From positions 1 to 64,000 of the IMG/VR virus record IMGVR_UViG_3300036766_001014: 64,000 nucleotides of DNA; one strand, given 5' to 3'. Source of the DNA: a virus. A model generated the notes under the pieces. That model did not search any database. It was not told the origin of the DNA and saw only the letters and a program-made list of their open reading frames with translations. A program made the position numbers and the translations under genes. Of the stretch, positions 1 through 6,932 are shown one piece after another (positions within the stretch are counted from its first letter, which is position 1; each line of letters opens with the position of its first letter).

Positions 1-45
1 GCTACGAACGAAGTACATGCAGGTTCGAGTCCTGCCGAGGGTACC
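1..45 (+). tRNA. tRNA-Arg(ACG), 3' part only
   Basis: The window opens inside a tRNA gene. An anticodon loop CTACGAA (positions 2-8, anticodon ACG) is followed by a T arm with a GCAGG/CCTGC stem and TTCGAGT loop, a 3' acceptor strand and discriminator A at 43. The 5' half lies outside the window, so the acceptor pairing cannot be checked. It is the first visible member of a tandem + strand tRNA array. Confidence 0.65.
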
Positions 46-172
46 GTCCGCGATTGCGCTCGCGGAAGTCCAGGCATTCTGACGTCGCCTAGCTAGCGAC
101 GGAACAGGATGGCCTTCGACCAGCTAGGGTGAGCTGCGAATCAGGCGACGCGCTGTCGTCTGGTACCCACCG
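46..172. other. Spacer in tRNA array, no gene supported
   Basis: This spacer contains two strong hairpins: TCCGCG pairing with CGCGGA, and CGTCGC pairing with GCGACG around a CTAGCTA loop. The second resembles an anticodon arm, but no acceptor stem or T arm fits around it. A degenerate tRNA is possible but is not supported. Confidence 0.3.
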
Positions 173-244
173 GCCACCGACCGAGGGTCGGACGCGCCTC
201 TCATAAGGGCGTCGGAGACGTTTCGAGTACGTCCGGTGGCACCA
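173..244 (+). tRNA. tRNA with CAT anticodon (Met or Ile2), short D arm
   Basis: The acceptor stem GCCACCG/CGGTGGC is perfect, the T arm is GACGT-TTCGAGT-ACGTC, and discriminator A plus CCA are encoded. The anticodon arm is CGCCT-CTCATAA-GGGCG, giving anticodon CAT. Only 15 nt separate the acceptor and anticodon stems (18-22 is normal), leaving a D stem CCGA/TCGG with a 3-nt loop and no normal GG. Methionine or lysidine-modified isoleucine cannot be told apart here. Confidence 0.7.
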
Positions 245-245
245 C

Positions 246-320
246 GCGGCGGCCTCTGGGAAGGGCGCGGCCCTTACAAGGCTGCGCAGGCGGGTTCGAT
301 TCCCGCACGCCGTACCATCT
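246..320 (+). tRNA. tRNA-Val(TAC)
   Basis: The T arm GCGGG-TTCGATT-CCCGC and anticodon arm CGGCC-CTTACAA-GGCTG give anticodon TAC for valine. The acceptor pairs as GCGGCG with CGCCGT, with a G:A mismatch at pair 7, and CCA is encoded after discriminator A. As in the preceding tRNA, the stretch between acceptor and anticodon stems is only 15 nt, so the D arm is reduced. It begins two bases after the preceding CCA. Confidence 0.7.
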
Positions 321-333
321 GATATTGTCGCGC

Positions 334-411
334 GGCGGGCAGGGTCGTCCTAGTTTCCCAGAGCAGTCTCATAAGCTGTTTTAGCCTGGTGCAACACAGG
401 GCCCGCAACCA
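334..411 (+). tRNA. Initiator-like tRNA (CAT), degenerate
   Basis: The 3' end GCCCGCAACCA resembles initiator tRNAs. It pairs with GCGGGC while leaving base 1 opposite A72 unpaired, which is the classic initiator mismatch. The anticodon loop is CTCATAA (anticodon CAT) in a weak stem. The T loop is TGCAACA rather than TTCRANT, and the anticodon stem lacks the three G:C pairs of true initiators. It may be a diverged phage initiator-like tRNA, an elongator Met tRNA or a pseudogene. Confidence 0.45.
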
Positions 412-587
412 ACTTCATGCGAAAACGTCTGCAACACTTGCACGAACGTCTGCGGCCTTATGCCGATCCTGAGTGGCATTCCAAGCGGTTCATGTGGTGG
501 TGCTTGTTGGGCGACCTGGCCCACGGACGGAAACTGTCCCGAGCAGACTTCGTATTCTGGTTACGAACGCTCGCGAGCTAGTGCTCT
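412..587. other. Spacer in tRNA array, no gene supported
   Basis: No convincing tRNA or coding sequence is visible. The string AACGTCTGC occurs twice about 20 bases apart near the left end. Open frames that cross into the next tRNA have no ribosome-binding site. Confidence 0.3.
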
Positions 588-661
588 GGGGTTGTGGTCC
601 AATAGGCAGAGGCGGCCGACTTAAAATCAGCATGTTGCGGGTTCGAGTCCCGCCTTCCCCA
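588..661 (+). tRNA. tRNA-Leu(TAA), class I shape
   Basis: The anticodon arm GCCGA-CTTAAAA-TCAGC gives TAA, reading the rare leucine codon UUA. The D arm is normal, with a GG in its loop. The T arm is GCGGG-TTCGAGT-CCCGC, the discriminator is A and CCA is not encoded. The acceptor has two T:T mismatches and the anticodon stem one C:A mismatch. The variable loop is only 5 nt, although bacterial leucine tRNAs normally have a long variable arm. Confidence 0.65.
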
Positions 662-663
662 CA

Positions 664-818
664 AAGATGATGGCGGCGCAGCGAAGCGCGGGAATAGGCC
701 GCTAGCGAGCTGAATACCGACCGAGGCTGCGGAGCAGACGTGCTTGTCGCGAGGGCAGTGGCCGTTCGACTCGGCGCCGCGACCTATGCTGGCGCAAGCC
801 CAGCCCATCAGTTGTTTT
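664..818. other. Spacer in tRNA array, no gene supported
   Basis: A T-loop-like GCCG-TTCGACT-CGGC motif and a GTCGCG/CGCGAC inverted repeat occur near its right end, but no anticodon arm or acceptor fits them. Open frames here are shadows of the tRNA genes. Confidence 0.3.
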
Positions 819-894
819 GCTGTGCTAGCCCAACGGCAGGAGGCGCCTCGCTCAAAACGAGGACAGTCTGGGTTCGAGTCCCAGGCACAGCACC
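819..894 (+). tRNA. tRNA-Leu(CAA), class I shape
   Basis: All helices are well formed: acceptor GCTGTGC/GCACAGC, D stem GCC/GGC, anticodon arm CCTCG-CTCAAAA-CGAGG and T arm CTGGG-TTCGAGT-CCCAG. Discriminator A is followed by CC. The anticodon CAA reads UUG. The variable loop is 5 nt (ACAGT), so this is another leucine-anticodon tRNA without the long class II arm. Confidence 0.85.
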
Positions 895-896
895 GC

Positions 897-973
897 GGAC
901 GTGTTGCTCAATTGGCAGAAGCAATGGACTAAGGATCCATCCGGTGCGAGTTCGACTCTCGCCACGTCCACCA
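897..973 (+). tRNA. tRNA-Leu(AAG), class I shape
   Basis: The acceptor GGACGTG/CACGTCC is perfect, followed by encoded CCA. The D arm has a GG-containing loop, the anticodon arm is ATGGA-CTAAGGA-TCCAT and the T arm is GCGAG-TTCGACT-CTCGC. The anticodon AAG would read CUU. The variable loop is 5 nt. It starts two bases after the preceding tRNA, as in a processed polycistronic precursor. Confidence 0.85.
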
Positions 974-974
974 T

Positions 975-1050
975 GCCAGGGTCGCTCAACGGAAGAAGCA
1001 GCTGGTTCAGAACCAGTTCAGTGCGAGTTCGAGTCTCGCTCCTGGTACCA
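975..1050 (+). tRNA. tRNA-Leu(CAG), class I shape
   Basis: The acceptor GCCAGGG pairs with TCCTGGT with G:U at both ends, and CCA is encoded. The anticodon arm GCTGG-TTCAGAA-CCAGT gives CAG, reading CUG. The T arm is GCGAG-TTCGAGT-CTCGC and the variable loop is 5 nt (TCAGT). This is the fourth leucine-anticodon tRNA in a row and the last of the array, 47 bases before the HNH gene. Confidence 0.85.
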
Positions 1051-1097
1051 ATCAACATTGACGAAGCAGCCCTATCCGGTTACTAGGAAACAACCCG

Positions 1098-1715
1098 ATG
1101 ACAATCGCCGTCAGAACCCTCGTGCTCGATGCCAGCTATCAGCCGCACAGGCTTGTGAGCTGGCAGCGCGCCGCTCAGCTTCTGCACGACGGTCGCGCCG
1201 AGGTTGTTGAGCTGTACGATGGAACCATCAGGGCGATCTCGCGCGATGTCGCCAGGACGCTCGACATCAGCAAGCAGATGCTCGCATGGTTCGAGCTTGG
1301 CGTGGATGATGCGGACCCGGATGTCTACGTCGTGCGCATGCCAGCAGTCGTGCGCCTCCTGTCGAAGGTCGGCCGCAAGAAGGCGGTCAAGTTCAGTCGC
1401 ATCAACGTGCTCACGCGCGATCGGTGGACCTGCCAATACTGCGGCGACAAGAAGAAGATGGCCGAGCTGAACTACGACCACGTCATTCCGCGCTCACAGG
1501 GCGGCAAGACGGTCTGGGAAAACATCGTTGCGGCCTGTTACGCCTGCAATAGCCTCAAGCGCAACCGCACGCCTGCGGAGGCCGGGATGCACTTGCTCGT
1601 CCAACCGGTGCGACCAAAGTCGTTGCCGATCGCGGCCCTGCGCATGGATGGGCTCAAGGACATTCCAGAGTGTTGGCGCAGCTTTCTCTATTGGCATGTG
1701 GAAATTTACCCGTGA
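1098..1715 (+). CDS. HNH endonuclease
   Basis: This 205-residue protein has an HNH domain in its C-terminal half. CxxC pairs (C112/C115 and C147/C150) form a structural zinc site and the catalytic Asp-His (127-128) lies in NYDHVIPRS. The N-terminal 100 residues match the usual fold preceding HNH_5-type domains in phage and bacterial proteins. It likely nicks or cuts DNA, possibly in packaging or homing. It is the first gene after the tRNA array. Its last residues (SFLYWHVEIYP) are echoed just beyond the next gene. The function beyond nuclease is uncertain. Confidence 0.85.
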   Translation: MTIAVRTLVLDASYQPHRLVSWQRAAQLLHDGRAEVVELYDGTIRAISRDVARTLDISKQMLAWFELGVDDADPDVYVVRMPAVVRLLSKVGRKKAVKFSRINVLTRDRWTCQYCGDKKKMAELNYDHVIPRSQGGKTVWENIVAACYACNSLKRNRTPAEAGMHLLVQPVRPKSLPIAALRMDGLKDIPECWRSFLYWHVEIYP

Positions 1716-2338
1716 TCCAAGCAGGACAACGGATCGGAGACTGGACCGTTTTGGAGTCGGCGCCTGCCGATCGTCACGGCAATCGACGATGGTTATGTCG
1801 CTGCTTGTGTGGCGTTGAAAAACTGGTGTTTCAGAACGGGCTTCTGACTGGAAATACCACGCAGTGCTCCAAGTGTGGCAGCCGAGCCTCGGCTGCCCGG
1901 CGTGGCAAACGGCTCATTACGCACGGTTTATCTGGTGTGCCCGAGTACAAGGTCTGGTCTGAGATGACCAGGCGTTGTTTGAATCCTAACGATCCCGTGT
2001 ACGCCGATTACGGTGGCCGTGGCATTGACGTTTTTCCGGGCTGGGTTGGCAGTGGAGGATTCGCAGAATTCATTGCTCATCTTGGCCGACGCCCGTCGCG
2101 AGTCCACTCTGTGGACCGCATCGACAACTCTGTTGGGTATTGGCCTGGAAACGTGCGTTGGGCTACGCAGCAGCAACAGATGCGGAACACCAGAGGCAAC
2201 CGAGTGATCTCGGCGCTCGGGCAAACGCTTTGTCTGATGGAATGGGCGGAGCGCACAGGGATCAAGAGGGAAACGATCGCGATGCGATTGCGCCTTGGGT
2301 GGGAGCCTGATCGCGCGGTAAGTCAGGCCGTACGATGA
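1712..2338 (+). CDS. Homing-type HNH endonuclease with C-terminal HTH
   Basis: A GTG start overlaps the upstream stop (GTGA), giving 208 residues. The N-terminal half has Cys clusters (C29/C31/C33 and C52/C55). The middle shows the phage HNH signature GGRGI (101-105), VDRIDN (134-139) and NVRWAT (147-152). The end has an HTH-like segment (about 183-197), typical of homing enzymes that bind DNA with a C-terminal helix-turn-helix. Its place between the HNH gene and a repeated copy of that gene's last codons suggests it arrived as a mobile gene. Confidence 0.8.
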   Translation: MIQAGQRIGDWTVLESAPADRHGNRRWLCRCLCGVEKLVFQNGLLTGNTTQCSKCGSRASAARRGKRLITHGLSGVPEYKVWSEMTRRCLNPNDPVYADYGGRGIDVFPGWVGSGGFAEFIAHLGRRPSRVHSVDRIDNSVGYWPGNVRWATQQQQMRNTRGNRVISALGQTLCLMEWAERTGIKRETIAMRLRLGWEPDRAVSQAVR

Positions 2339-2376
2339 AGTCGTGGCTGTACTGGCACGTCGAGCTGGAGCCGTGA
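2335..2376 (+). pseudogene. Displaced 3' end of the HNH gene
   Basis: A 13-codon frame overlaps the upstream stop (ATGA) and encodes KSWLYWHVELEP. It matches the C-terminal SFLYWHVEIYP of the HNH protein at 1098-1715 at most positions, and both end in GTGA, where the next gene starts. I read it as the ancestral 3' end of the HNH gene, cut off when the second endonuclease gene inserted; the upstream copy carries a replacement end. It may simply serve translational coupling now. Confidence 0.55.
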
Positions 2377-2579
2377 GCGACGATAGATGCGTGGTGTGCG
2401 GGCGTACACGCAAGGAGCATCATGCGTTTGTGCCGACCAAAGTTCCAAGCGGTTGCAAGTGCGACCCTATGGACTGGCGCACGCCTGAAGATGTTCCCGC
2501 CATCTGCATGCTGTTCAACGGGGACGATTCATCCAGCGAATGCTTGTCGTGTGAGCACCTGGCGGAGTGCCACCAATGA
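2373..2579 (+). CDS. Small Cys-rich protein
   Basis: A GTG start overlaps the preceding stop, giving 68 residues. Seven cysteines occur, including CVVCGR near the start and a CLSCEHLAEC cluster at the end, so it probably binds zinc. No family is recognised. It is translationally coupled on both sides. Confidence 0.6.
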   Translation: MSDDRCVVCGRTRKEHHAFVPTKVPSGCKCDPMDWRTPEDVPAICMLFNGDDSSSECLSCEHLAECHQ

Positions 2580-2944
2580 GTAAGCCGCCAGCGACACGTC
2601 CAGATCGAATCCCGCTTCCCGGTCTTCCAACGGACGAGGAACGCAAGGCGTCCGCACGACATTACTTCTGGTACCAGGCGATTGAGTTCGGTCCCAGTTT
2701 ACTCGCTCTTGTCCTTTTGAGCGTCGCTACGGTGTGGGCGGTACACCGGGCTTGGGCAGAGCTTCAGGAAAAACAGAAGGCTGAAGCACAGCCGATGGAG
2801 TTGCTGGCTTTGAGAGTTCAGATACTCGGGCTTGAAGTGAAAGCGCTCAAAGCTGAAACGAAGCTTCTTCTTCAAGACGCGGCGCGGCTTCAGCAGGCTG
2901 CTGCTGGAGTACCCGTAGAGGATCCAAATGAACCAAAGCGCTAA
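2576..2944 (+). CDS. Single-pass membrane protein with coiled coil
   Basis: ATG overlaps the upstream stop, giving 122 residues. About 38 charged residues precede one membrane segment (FGPSLLALVLLSVATVW), and the rest is heptad-like with many Leu, Glu and Lys. This layout resembles inner-membrane spanins (Rz-like), but no lysis genes adjoin it, so that remains a guess. Confidence 0.65.
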   Translation: MSKPPATRPDRIPLPGLPTDEERKASARHYFWYQAIEFGPSLLALVLLSVATVWAVHRAWAELQEKQKAEAQPMELLALRVQILGLEVKALKAETKLLLQDAARLQQAAAGVPVEDPNEPKR

Positions 2945-3173
2945 TACAGGCGACCACATGAAAGGGGCGCTTCTCGGAGGCGTCTCTTTCGTTTCGCATG
3001 CCACGTTCCAGCTGCTTCCGACTGTCTACGTTCCCGGCCAAGTCTGGATCGGAGGCGAGCCTGTTTCTGGAGTCTGTACGTGCGGCAAAACTCTGATGGT
3101 GATCATGGACCGGTACAACGGGCCGCGAAGGTTTCGCTGTCCAGATCCTGTGTCAACCGGCTGCGCTTTTTGA
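2928..3173 (+). CDS. Small hypothetical protein
   Basis: This gene overlaps the membrane-protein gene by 17 bases and encodes 81 residues. It has a CTCGK motif and a later RFRCPD motif with a third Cys near the end, suggesting a small zinc-ribbon-like fold. The family is not recognised. Confidence 0.55.
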   Translation: MNQSANTGDHMKGALLGGVSFVSHATFQLLPTVYVPGQVWIGGEPVSGVCTCGKTLMVIMDRYNGPRRFRCPDPVSTGCAF

Positions 3174-3180
3174 GGTTCCT

Positions 3181-3423
3181 ATGAAAGCTCGTGATCACGG
3201 ATACGGGTTCTGCCCGGTCTGCGGGAAAGACAGCCCGCTGAAAACTGCGATGGAACGTCGGCCCAACGGAAACACCACGTGCGGAGGCTGCGGCCAGGCC
3301 ACGCCGTCCGCCAAATGGTTGCGGGTTGTGCTGCCTGCCGGTTTAGGAAGTCATGCCGACAAAGACATTGACCCGTCGAGGTCGAACCGATGCTTCGTTT
3401 CCTTGACGCTTTTTTCTGTCTGA
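3181..3423 (+). CDS. Small zinc-ribbon protein
   Basis: The 80-residue protein has paired CPVCG and CGGCG knuckles about 24 residues apart, the pattern of a zinc ribbon. GGTTCCT precedes the ATG as a weak ribosome-binding site. It may contact nucleic acid or protein; nothing more can be said. Confidence 0.6.
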   Translation: MKARDHGYGFCPVCGKDSPLKTAMERRPNGNTTCGGCGQATPSAKWLRVVLPAGLGSHADKDIDPSRSNRCFVSLTLFSV

Positions 3424-3572
3424 TCGGCGCGCATGCTTGGATTTATAACCAGGCGGAGCTGGACAGCTTGCGCCGACCCCTGATCCGATCTTGCGCGTGC
3501 TGTTCGAGGCAGCAGATCCGCGAGTACAACGGGTACGACCGCGGTGGCTTCGGGCCGTGGGTCAACCTGTGA
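3390..3572 (+). CDS. Small hypothetical protein
   Basis: The 60-residue frame overlaps the previous gene by 34 bases. It begins with a hydrophobic stretch (MLRFLDAFFCLIG) and has CACC in the middle. It continues the run of small overlapping genes, but coding is only moderately supported. Confidence 0.4.
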   Translation: MLRFLDAFFCLIGAHAWIYNQAELDSLRRPLIRSCACCSRQQIREYNGYDRGGFGPWVNL

Positions 3573-3661
3573 GCGGGACGCTCTGCCTCCTCGCCTAGTG
3601 ATGCGTCGGCAGTCGCGTGCCGGTGACGCACTGCGCCGCGTGACGTCGGCCGTAAGATGAG

Positions 3662-4039
3662 TCACTTCGGCGGCTCCGAGTCGCCAGGCAGGTCGGGTTT
3701 CTTCACGCCGAAGTGGTCGAGCGCGGCGCCCAGGGCCCAGACCGTGAACAGCGACAGCATGCCGCACACGACGCCTTGCTGAATCTGTCCCTGATAGGTC
3801 CCGATGAACCAGAGCCTTGGCGTCGAAGGGATCGCGCCCCAGAGGCCGCCGACCACAAGAGGATGAAAGGGCATCGAGCGCCGCAGCTCCAGCCAGAGCC
3901 GCGAGCGCTTGGCCATCTCGGGCGTCAGATATCGCGTCCGCATGACGTGGCCGACGAAGCTCAGGACAGCGATCTGGACCCAGGCTGGCATCCAAGGGAT
4001 GAGCACATGGCCGACGAAGAAATCGATCAGGTCGCGCAT
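3662..4039 (-). CDS. Small membrane protein, holin-like
   Basis: This is an isolated minus-strand gene of 125 residues starting at ATG 4039. Three hydrophobic segments can be seen (around IAVLSFVGHV, LVVGGLWGAI and VVCGMLSLFTVWALGAAL) and the tail is charged. Size and topology are compatible with a holin, but there is no endolysin partner and no clear Shine-Dalgarno. The opposite strand is open across it, so strand choice is moderately sure. Confidence 0.5.
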   Translation of the reverse strand: MRDLIDFFVGHVLIPWMPAWVQIAVLSFVGHVMRTRYLTPEMAKRSRLWLELRRSMPFHPLVVGGLWGAIPSTPRLWFIGTYQGQIQQGVVCGMLSLFTVWALGAALDHFGVKKPDLPGDSEPPK

Positions 4040-4129
4040 GGGGCAAAAATAGACTTTGCCGGATGCTCCTGTCACGATTCCGGCTGTCCAGAAGCTTGCG
4101 TCGCCAGAAGCGAACAGAATGGAGCCGAC

Positions 4130-4780
4130 ATGTTGATCACCGTCACGAACCTCACCGCTGGCTTGTTGAGCATTGGTTTTCCGATCGGCAGGGCGCTGGC
4201 CGCATCCGGCGACCCCGGCGATTCTGTGACGCTCGGCGTGTCGCCGGAGGATCTGCTGGAGGGCACGGACCGCGGAAACCCGGCCTTCAAGACGCTGAAT
4301 CTGCTTCAACAGCAGGGCAAAATCCTGTTCACGGCCGTTGACGATCCAAACGATAGGAGCGTCACCAGGGAGGCGGCTTCCGTGGGCGAAGCCGTGCATC
4401 TCAAGATCCCGGTTGGGTTCGCGCTGGCCGACGCGGCCACCTTGTACGAGGTTCCGGTCGGCAAGCGACTGCAAATTGAAATGATGCTTTGGGAGACCAC
4501 GGCGGACTGGACGGGCGGCGCAGCGAGCGCCGTTGGCGTGTCGAGCGATCAAGCCCCGTACTCCACCCAGGGCGATCTCTTGGGCGGCGCGGTCGGCGAG
4601 GTGGCTGCCGACATGCAGGCAGCGGATGGCGTGCACCAGGGCACGCTGGGTACGTCGTTCTCGGCGGCGCCCGCCTCAGCGTTCCTGGACGGCGGCTCGA
4701 TCCTGCGCTGGGATCGCATCACCAGCGCGTACCTGACTGGCGCCGGATTCGTGCACGCGATCGGTCGCTGGGTAAGCTGA
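4130..4780 (+). CDS. Putative virion-associated protein
   Basis: The start at ATG 4130 is supported by GGAG eight bases upstream; a longer frame to the left runs over the minus-strand gene and is rejected. The 216 residues are mildly hydrophobic, alternating and rich in Ala, Gly and Thr, as in beta-rich structural proteins. It recalls the style of the proteins at 37.2 and 42.6 kb without clear homology. No enzyme motif is visible. Confidence 0.6.
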   Translation: MLITVTNLTAGLLSIGFPIGRALAASGDPGDSVTLGVSPEDLLEGTDRGNPAFKTLNLLQQQGKILFTAVDDPNDRSVTREAASVGEAVHLKIPVGFALADAATLYEVPVGKRLQIEMMLWETTADWTGGAASAVGVSSDQAPYSTQGDLLGGAVGEVAADMQAADGVHQGTLGTSFSAAPASAFLDGGSILRWDRITSAYLTGAGFVHAIGRWVS

Positions 4781-4835
4781 CCTGATCAGCGGTGACGCTT
4801 GACGATTCGCGCGTGGTCATTGACCATGTCGATTC

Positions 4836-5561
4836 ATGCCAAAGCCACTCAAAGACCAGAAGGTTCTGTGCTTCGTCCCTGCAACGAACTCGCATCTGAA
4901 GGATGCGACGGGGGCATTTCACCCCGAGTCGGCGGCGTTTCTGAAGCAGGCCAAGGGCGGCCTGATCTGCAAGTTCGACAACGAGAAAGAGCTTCCGGGC
5001 CGTCGAGCTGAGATTCTCGCGCAGCTGAAGCAGCACACCGGCGAGGGCTTTACGACGGTTGCGTTCTTCTGTCACGGGTGGATGGATGGCATGCAGGGCG
5101 GCTTTCTGCGAAAGCATGTCGGAGAGCTGGCGGCGGCGATCCACGCCTGCGTCAGCTCGAAGCCGAGTCCGGTCATCCTGGATGTCGTGGTGCCGCTCTA
5201 CTGCTGCTCCACCGGCAAGGACCCGCAGGACGATCCGCTCTCGGCGATCGGCACCGGCGACGATAGCTTCGCCGACAAGTTGCGCGACGCTCTGTGCTCG
5301 GTTGGGCAGATCAACTGCCGCGTGATGGGGCACACCGTCGCGGCCCACACCACGATGAACCCGATGGTTCTGTTCATGGACGGCATGGGCGTGCCGAATG
5401 GTGGCGTCGGCGGCTACCCGCCCGTCAGCCCCAAGTCCGCGGACTGGAAGGCGTGGAAGGCGACCCTTGCCAATCAGAAGTCCACGCTTCGGTTTCGCAT
5501 GCCGTTCATGACACCGGCCGAGATCCACGCCGAACTCGCTGAGCCTCTCGGCGTTGCATGA
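4836..5561 (+). CDS. Caspase/CHAT-like (clan CD) protein, predicted
   Basis: The 241-residue protein has a core strand ending in a His-Gly dyad (FFCHGW, H80) and a second strand ending in Cys (LYCCSTG, C123/C124). That order and spacing match caspase-fold cysteine peptidases, where His follows one strand and Cys the next. A later SFADKLRDAL helix and MGHTVAAHTT motif complete an alpha/beta fold. It could be a protease acting on phage or host proteins, or a catalytically dead relative. Assignment is from motifs only. The next gene overlaps its end (ATGA). Confidence 0.55.
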   Translation: MPKPLKDQKVLCFVPATNSHLKDATGAFHPESAAFLKQAKGGLICKFDNEKELPGRRAEILAQLKQHTGEGFTTVAFFCHGWMDGMQGGFLRKHVGELAAAIHACVSSKPSPVILDVVVPLYCCSTGKDPQDDPLSAIGTGDDSFADKLRDALCSVGQINCRVMGHTVAAHTTMNPMVLFMDGMGVPNGGVGGYPPVSPKSADWKAWKATLANQKSTLRFRMPFMTPAEIHAELAEPLGVA

Positions 5562-5971
5562 CCTCCGAGCTGAAGGGGATCTTCATGCCGGTGAGCGCGC
5601 CGGTCGGCGGGCCGGTTGATGCGACCCTGCGTACGGATCCATGGGCGCGCACGATCGCGCCCGCGAGCGCAGAACAGTTCGCCCGCAATCGAGTCGAGCT
5701 GGTTGCCTCCGGCATGAAGGACTCGGCTATCCGAACGAACATCCCAGGCTCCGGCGAGTTGGCCAGGCAGGCGGCCGTGCTCCGAGGATGGCTGCTGAAT
5801 GGCCCCCAGGCACTGTCGGCCGCCGACATCGGGGTCGTTCGCGCCGCGCTCGTGATGCAGATTACCGAGCTGATCGATCCGCTGGAGACGCCGACCATGC
5901 GCGCCGAGCGCGCCAGTTACTTGCGTCAGCTCGACGGCGAGCTGTTGCTGCTACAGACCCAGCGCGGGTAA
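5558..5971 (+). CDS. Hypothetical protein
   Basis: ATG overlaps the stop of the caspase-like gene, so the two are translationally coupled. The 137 residues are mainly helical and end in an RQLDGELLLLQTQ helix. No family is recognised. Coupling suggests a partner or regulator of the upstream protein. Confidence 0.65.
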   Translation: MTSELKGIFMPVSAPVGGPVDATLRTDPWARTIAPASAEQFARNRVELVASGMKDSAIRTNIPGSGELARQAAVLRGWLLNGPQALSAADIGVVRAALVMQITELIDPLETPTMRAERASYLRQLDGELLLLQTQRG

Positions 5972-5979
5972 GCTGTGGC

Positions 5980-6213
5980 ATGGAACGCCAAACGGTTACC
6001 TGCTTGCATTGTCCCGCCAGCGGCATTGTCGAGGCGCCCGTCTCGACGCGCGGCTTGTTGCCGTCGGAGTGGATGTGGTGGACACGTCGAGCAGAAGGGC
6101 TTGATGCCGCGCCATGCTGTCCAGAGTGCTGGTCGAAGCTGTCGCCGGACCGCAATCTTCGTCGCGTAGGCGGGCCGCTCAGCCGAGCTGCGCGCGGCGG
6201 CACGCGCGGCTGA
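5980..6213 (+). CDS. Small zinc-finger-like protein
   Basis: The 77-residue protein has CLHC near the start and CCPEC further on, giving a likely zinc site. It starts nine bases after the previous stop. It ends just before the SLOG-domain gene. Function unknown. Confidence 0.55.
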   Translation: MERQTVTCLHCPASGIVEAPVSTRGLLPSEWMWWTRRAEGLDAAPCCPECWSKLSPDRNLRRVGGPLSRAARGGTRG

Positions 6214-6221
6214 GGCTGATC

Positions 6222-6932
6222 ATGAGGATCATCATCGCCGGTAGTCGGCGTTACGAGGACTATTCCGAGCTGGTCGCGAGCATCGAGGCTTCTGGCTTCG
6301 ACGTGACCGAGGTCGTGAGCGGGGGAGCGAAGGGGGCCGACTCGCTGGGTGAGCGCTGGGCCAGAGAGCGCGGCATTCCGATCAAGCGTTTCGATGCCGA
6401 CTGGGACGGGCTCGGTAAGCGCGCCGGGGCCGCTCGAAACGGAGAGATGGCGGCCTACGCCGAGGCGCTGATTGCATTTCCACTTGCTGACTCGCGCGGC
6501 ACCGCGCTCATGATCGAGCAGGCCACCAAGGCAGGCTTGCTGGTGTACGTCCATAAAGCCCGACACCGGTGTCACGCCAACGGGTGCCAGGCAGACGATT
6601 GCCACCCCGAGCTGCCGTTCTGTCGGCGGCACACCGGGATGCTGCCCCAATGGCTGCGCAAGGCCCTGTGGAGCGGCCGCAGGCTCGATGGCCGGTGCGG
6701 AGCCTGTGCCGATGCCGAGTCCATGCCTCTCGACGCCCGGCACCGTGCGGTGCCAGAGTGGCCAGTTCACTTCAACCTGGCCGTGGCCATCGCGCTCACG
6801 GCCGAGTTCGGCGACTGCGGAGCCCCGCCTGAGCTGCATGACGACCAGGGCTTCTGCTGGGGGTGCGGCGTGGCCGCGGCCGCCGACACCTATCGAATGG
6901 CACTGGTAGAGCTGGCTAAACATACCATGTAG
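6222..6932 (+). CDS. SLOG-domain (YspA/DUF2493-like) protein with Cys-rich tail
   Basis: The first 120 residues fit the YspA-type SLOG family: a strand ending in AGSRR (6-10), then VVSGGAKGADSLGERWA, a glycine-rich nucleotide or sugar-nucleotide binding loop. The remaining part carries several Cys/His clusters (for example CRRH and CWGCG), likely a zinc-binding extension. SLOG proteins bind nucleotide-derived ligands, and relatives occur in phages and defence systems. Start ATG 6222 was chosen because the domain begins at once (MRIIIAGS). Confidence 0.75.
   Translation: MRIIIAGSRRYEDYSELVASIEASGFDVTEVVSGGAKGADSLGERWARERGIPIKRFDADWDGLGKRAGAARNGEMAAYAEALIAFPLADSRGTALMIEQATKAGLLVYVHKARHRCHANGCQADDCHPELPFCRRHTGMLPQWLRKALWSGRRLDGRCGACADAESMPLDARHRAVPEWPVHFNLAVAIALTAEFGDCGAPPELHDDQGFCWGCGVAAAADTYRMALVELAKHTM

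Noticed and set aside
46-172. Anticodon-arm-like hairpin CTAGCTA (Ala or Ser) suggesting another tRNA
   Set aside because: No acceptor stem, D arm or T arm could be placed around it.
664-818. Partial tRNA with TTCGACT T loop
   Set aside because: The T stem is only 4 bp and the flanking GTCGCG/CGCGAC pairing leaves no room for an anticodon arm.
3713-4129. A + strand extension of the virion-like gene to the left, giving a 355-residue protein
   Set aside because: The added part is Arg/Asp-rich shadow sequence over the minus-strand membrane protein; GGAG and ATG at 4130 give a better start.
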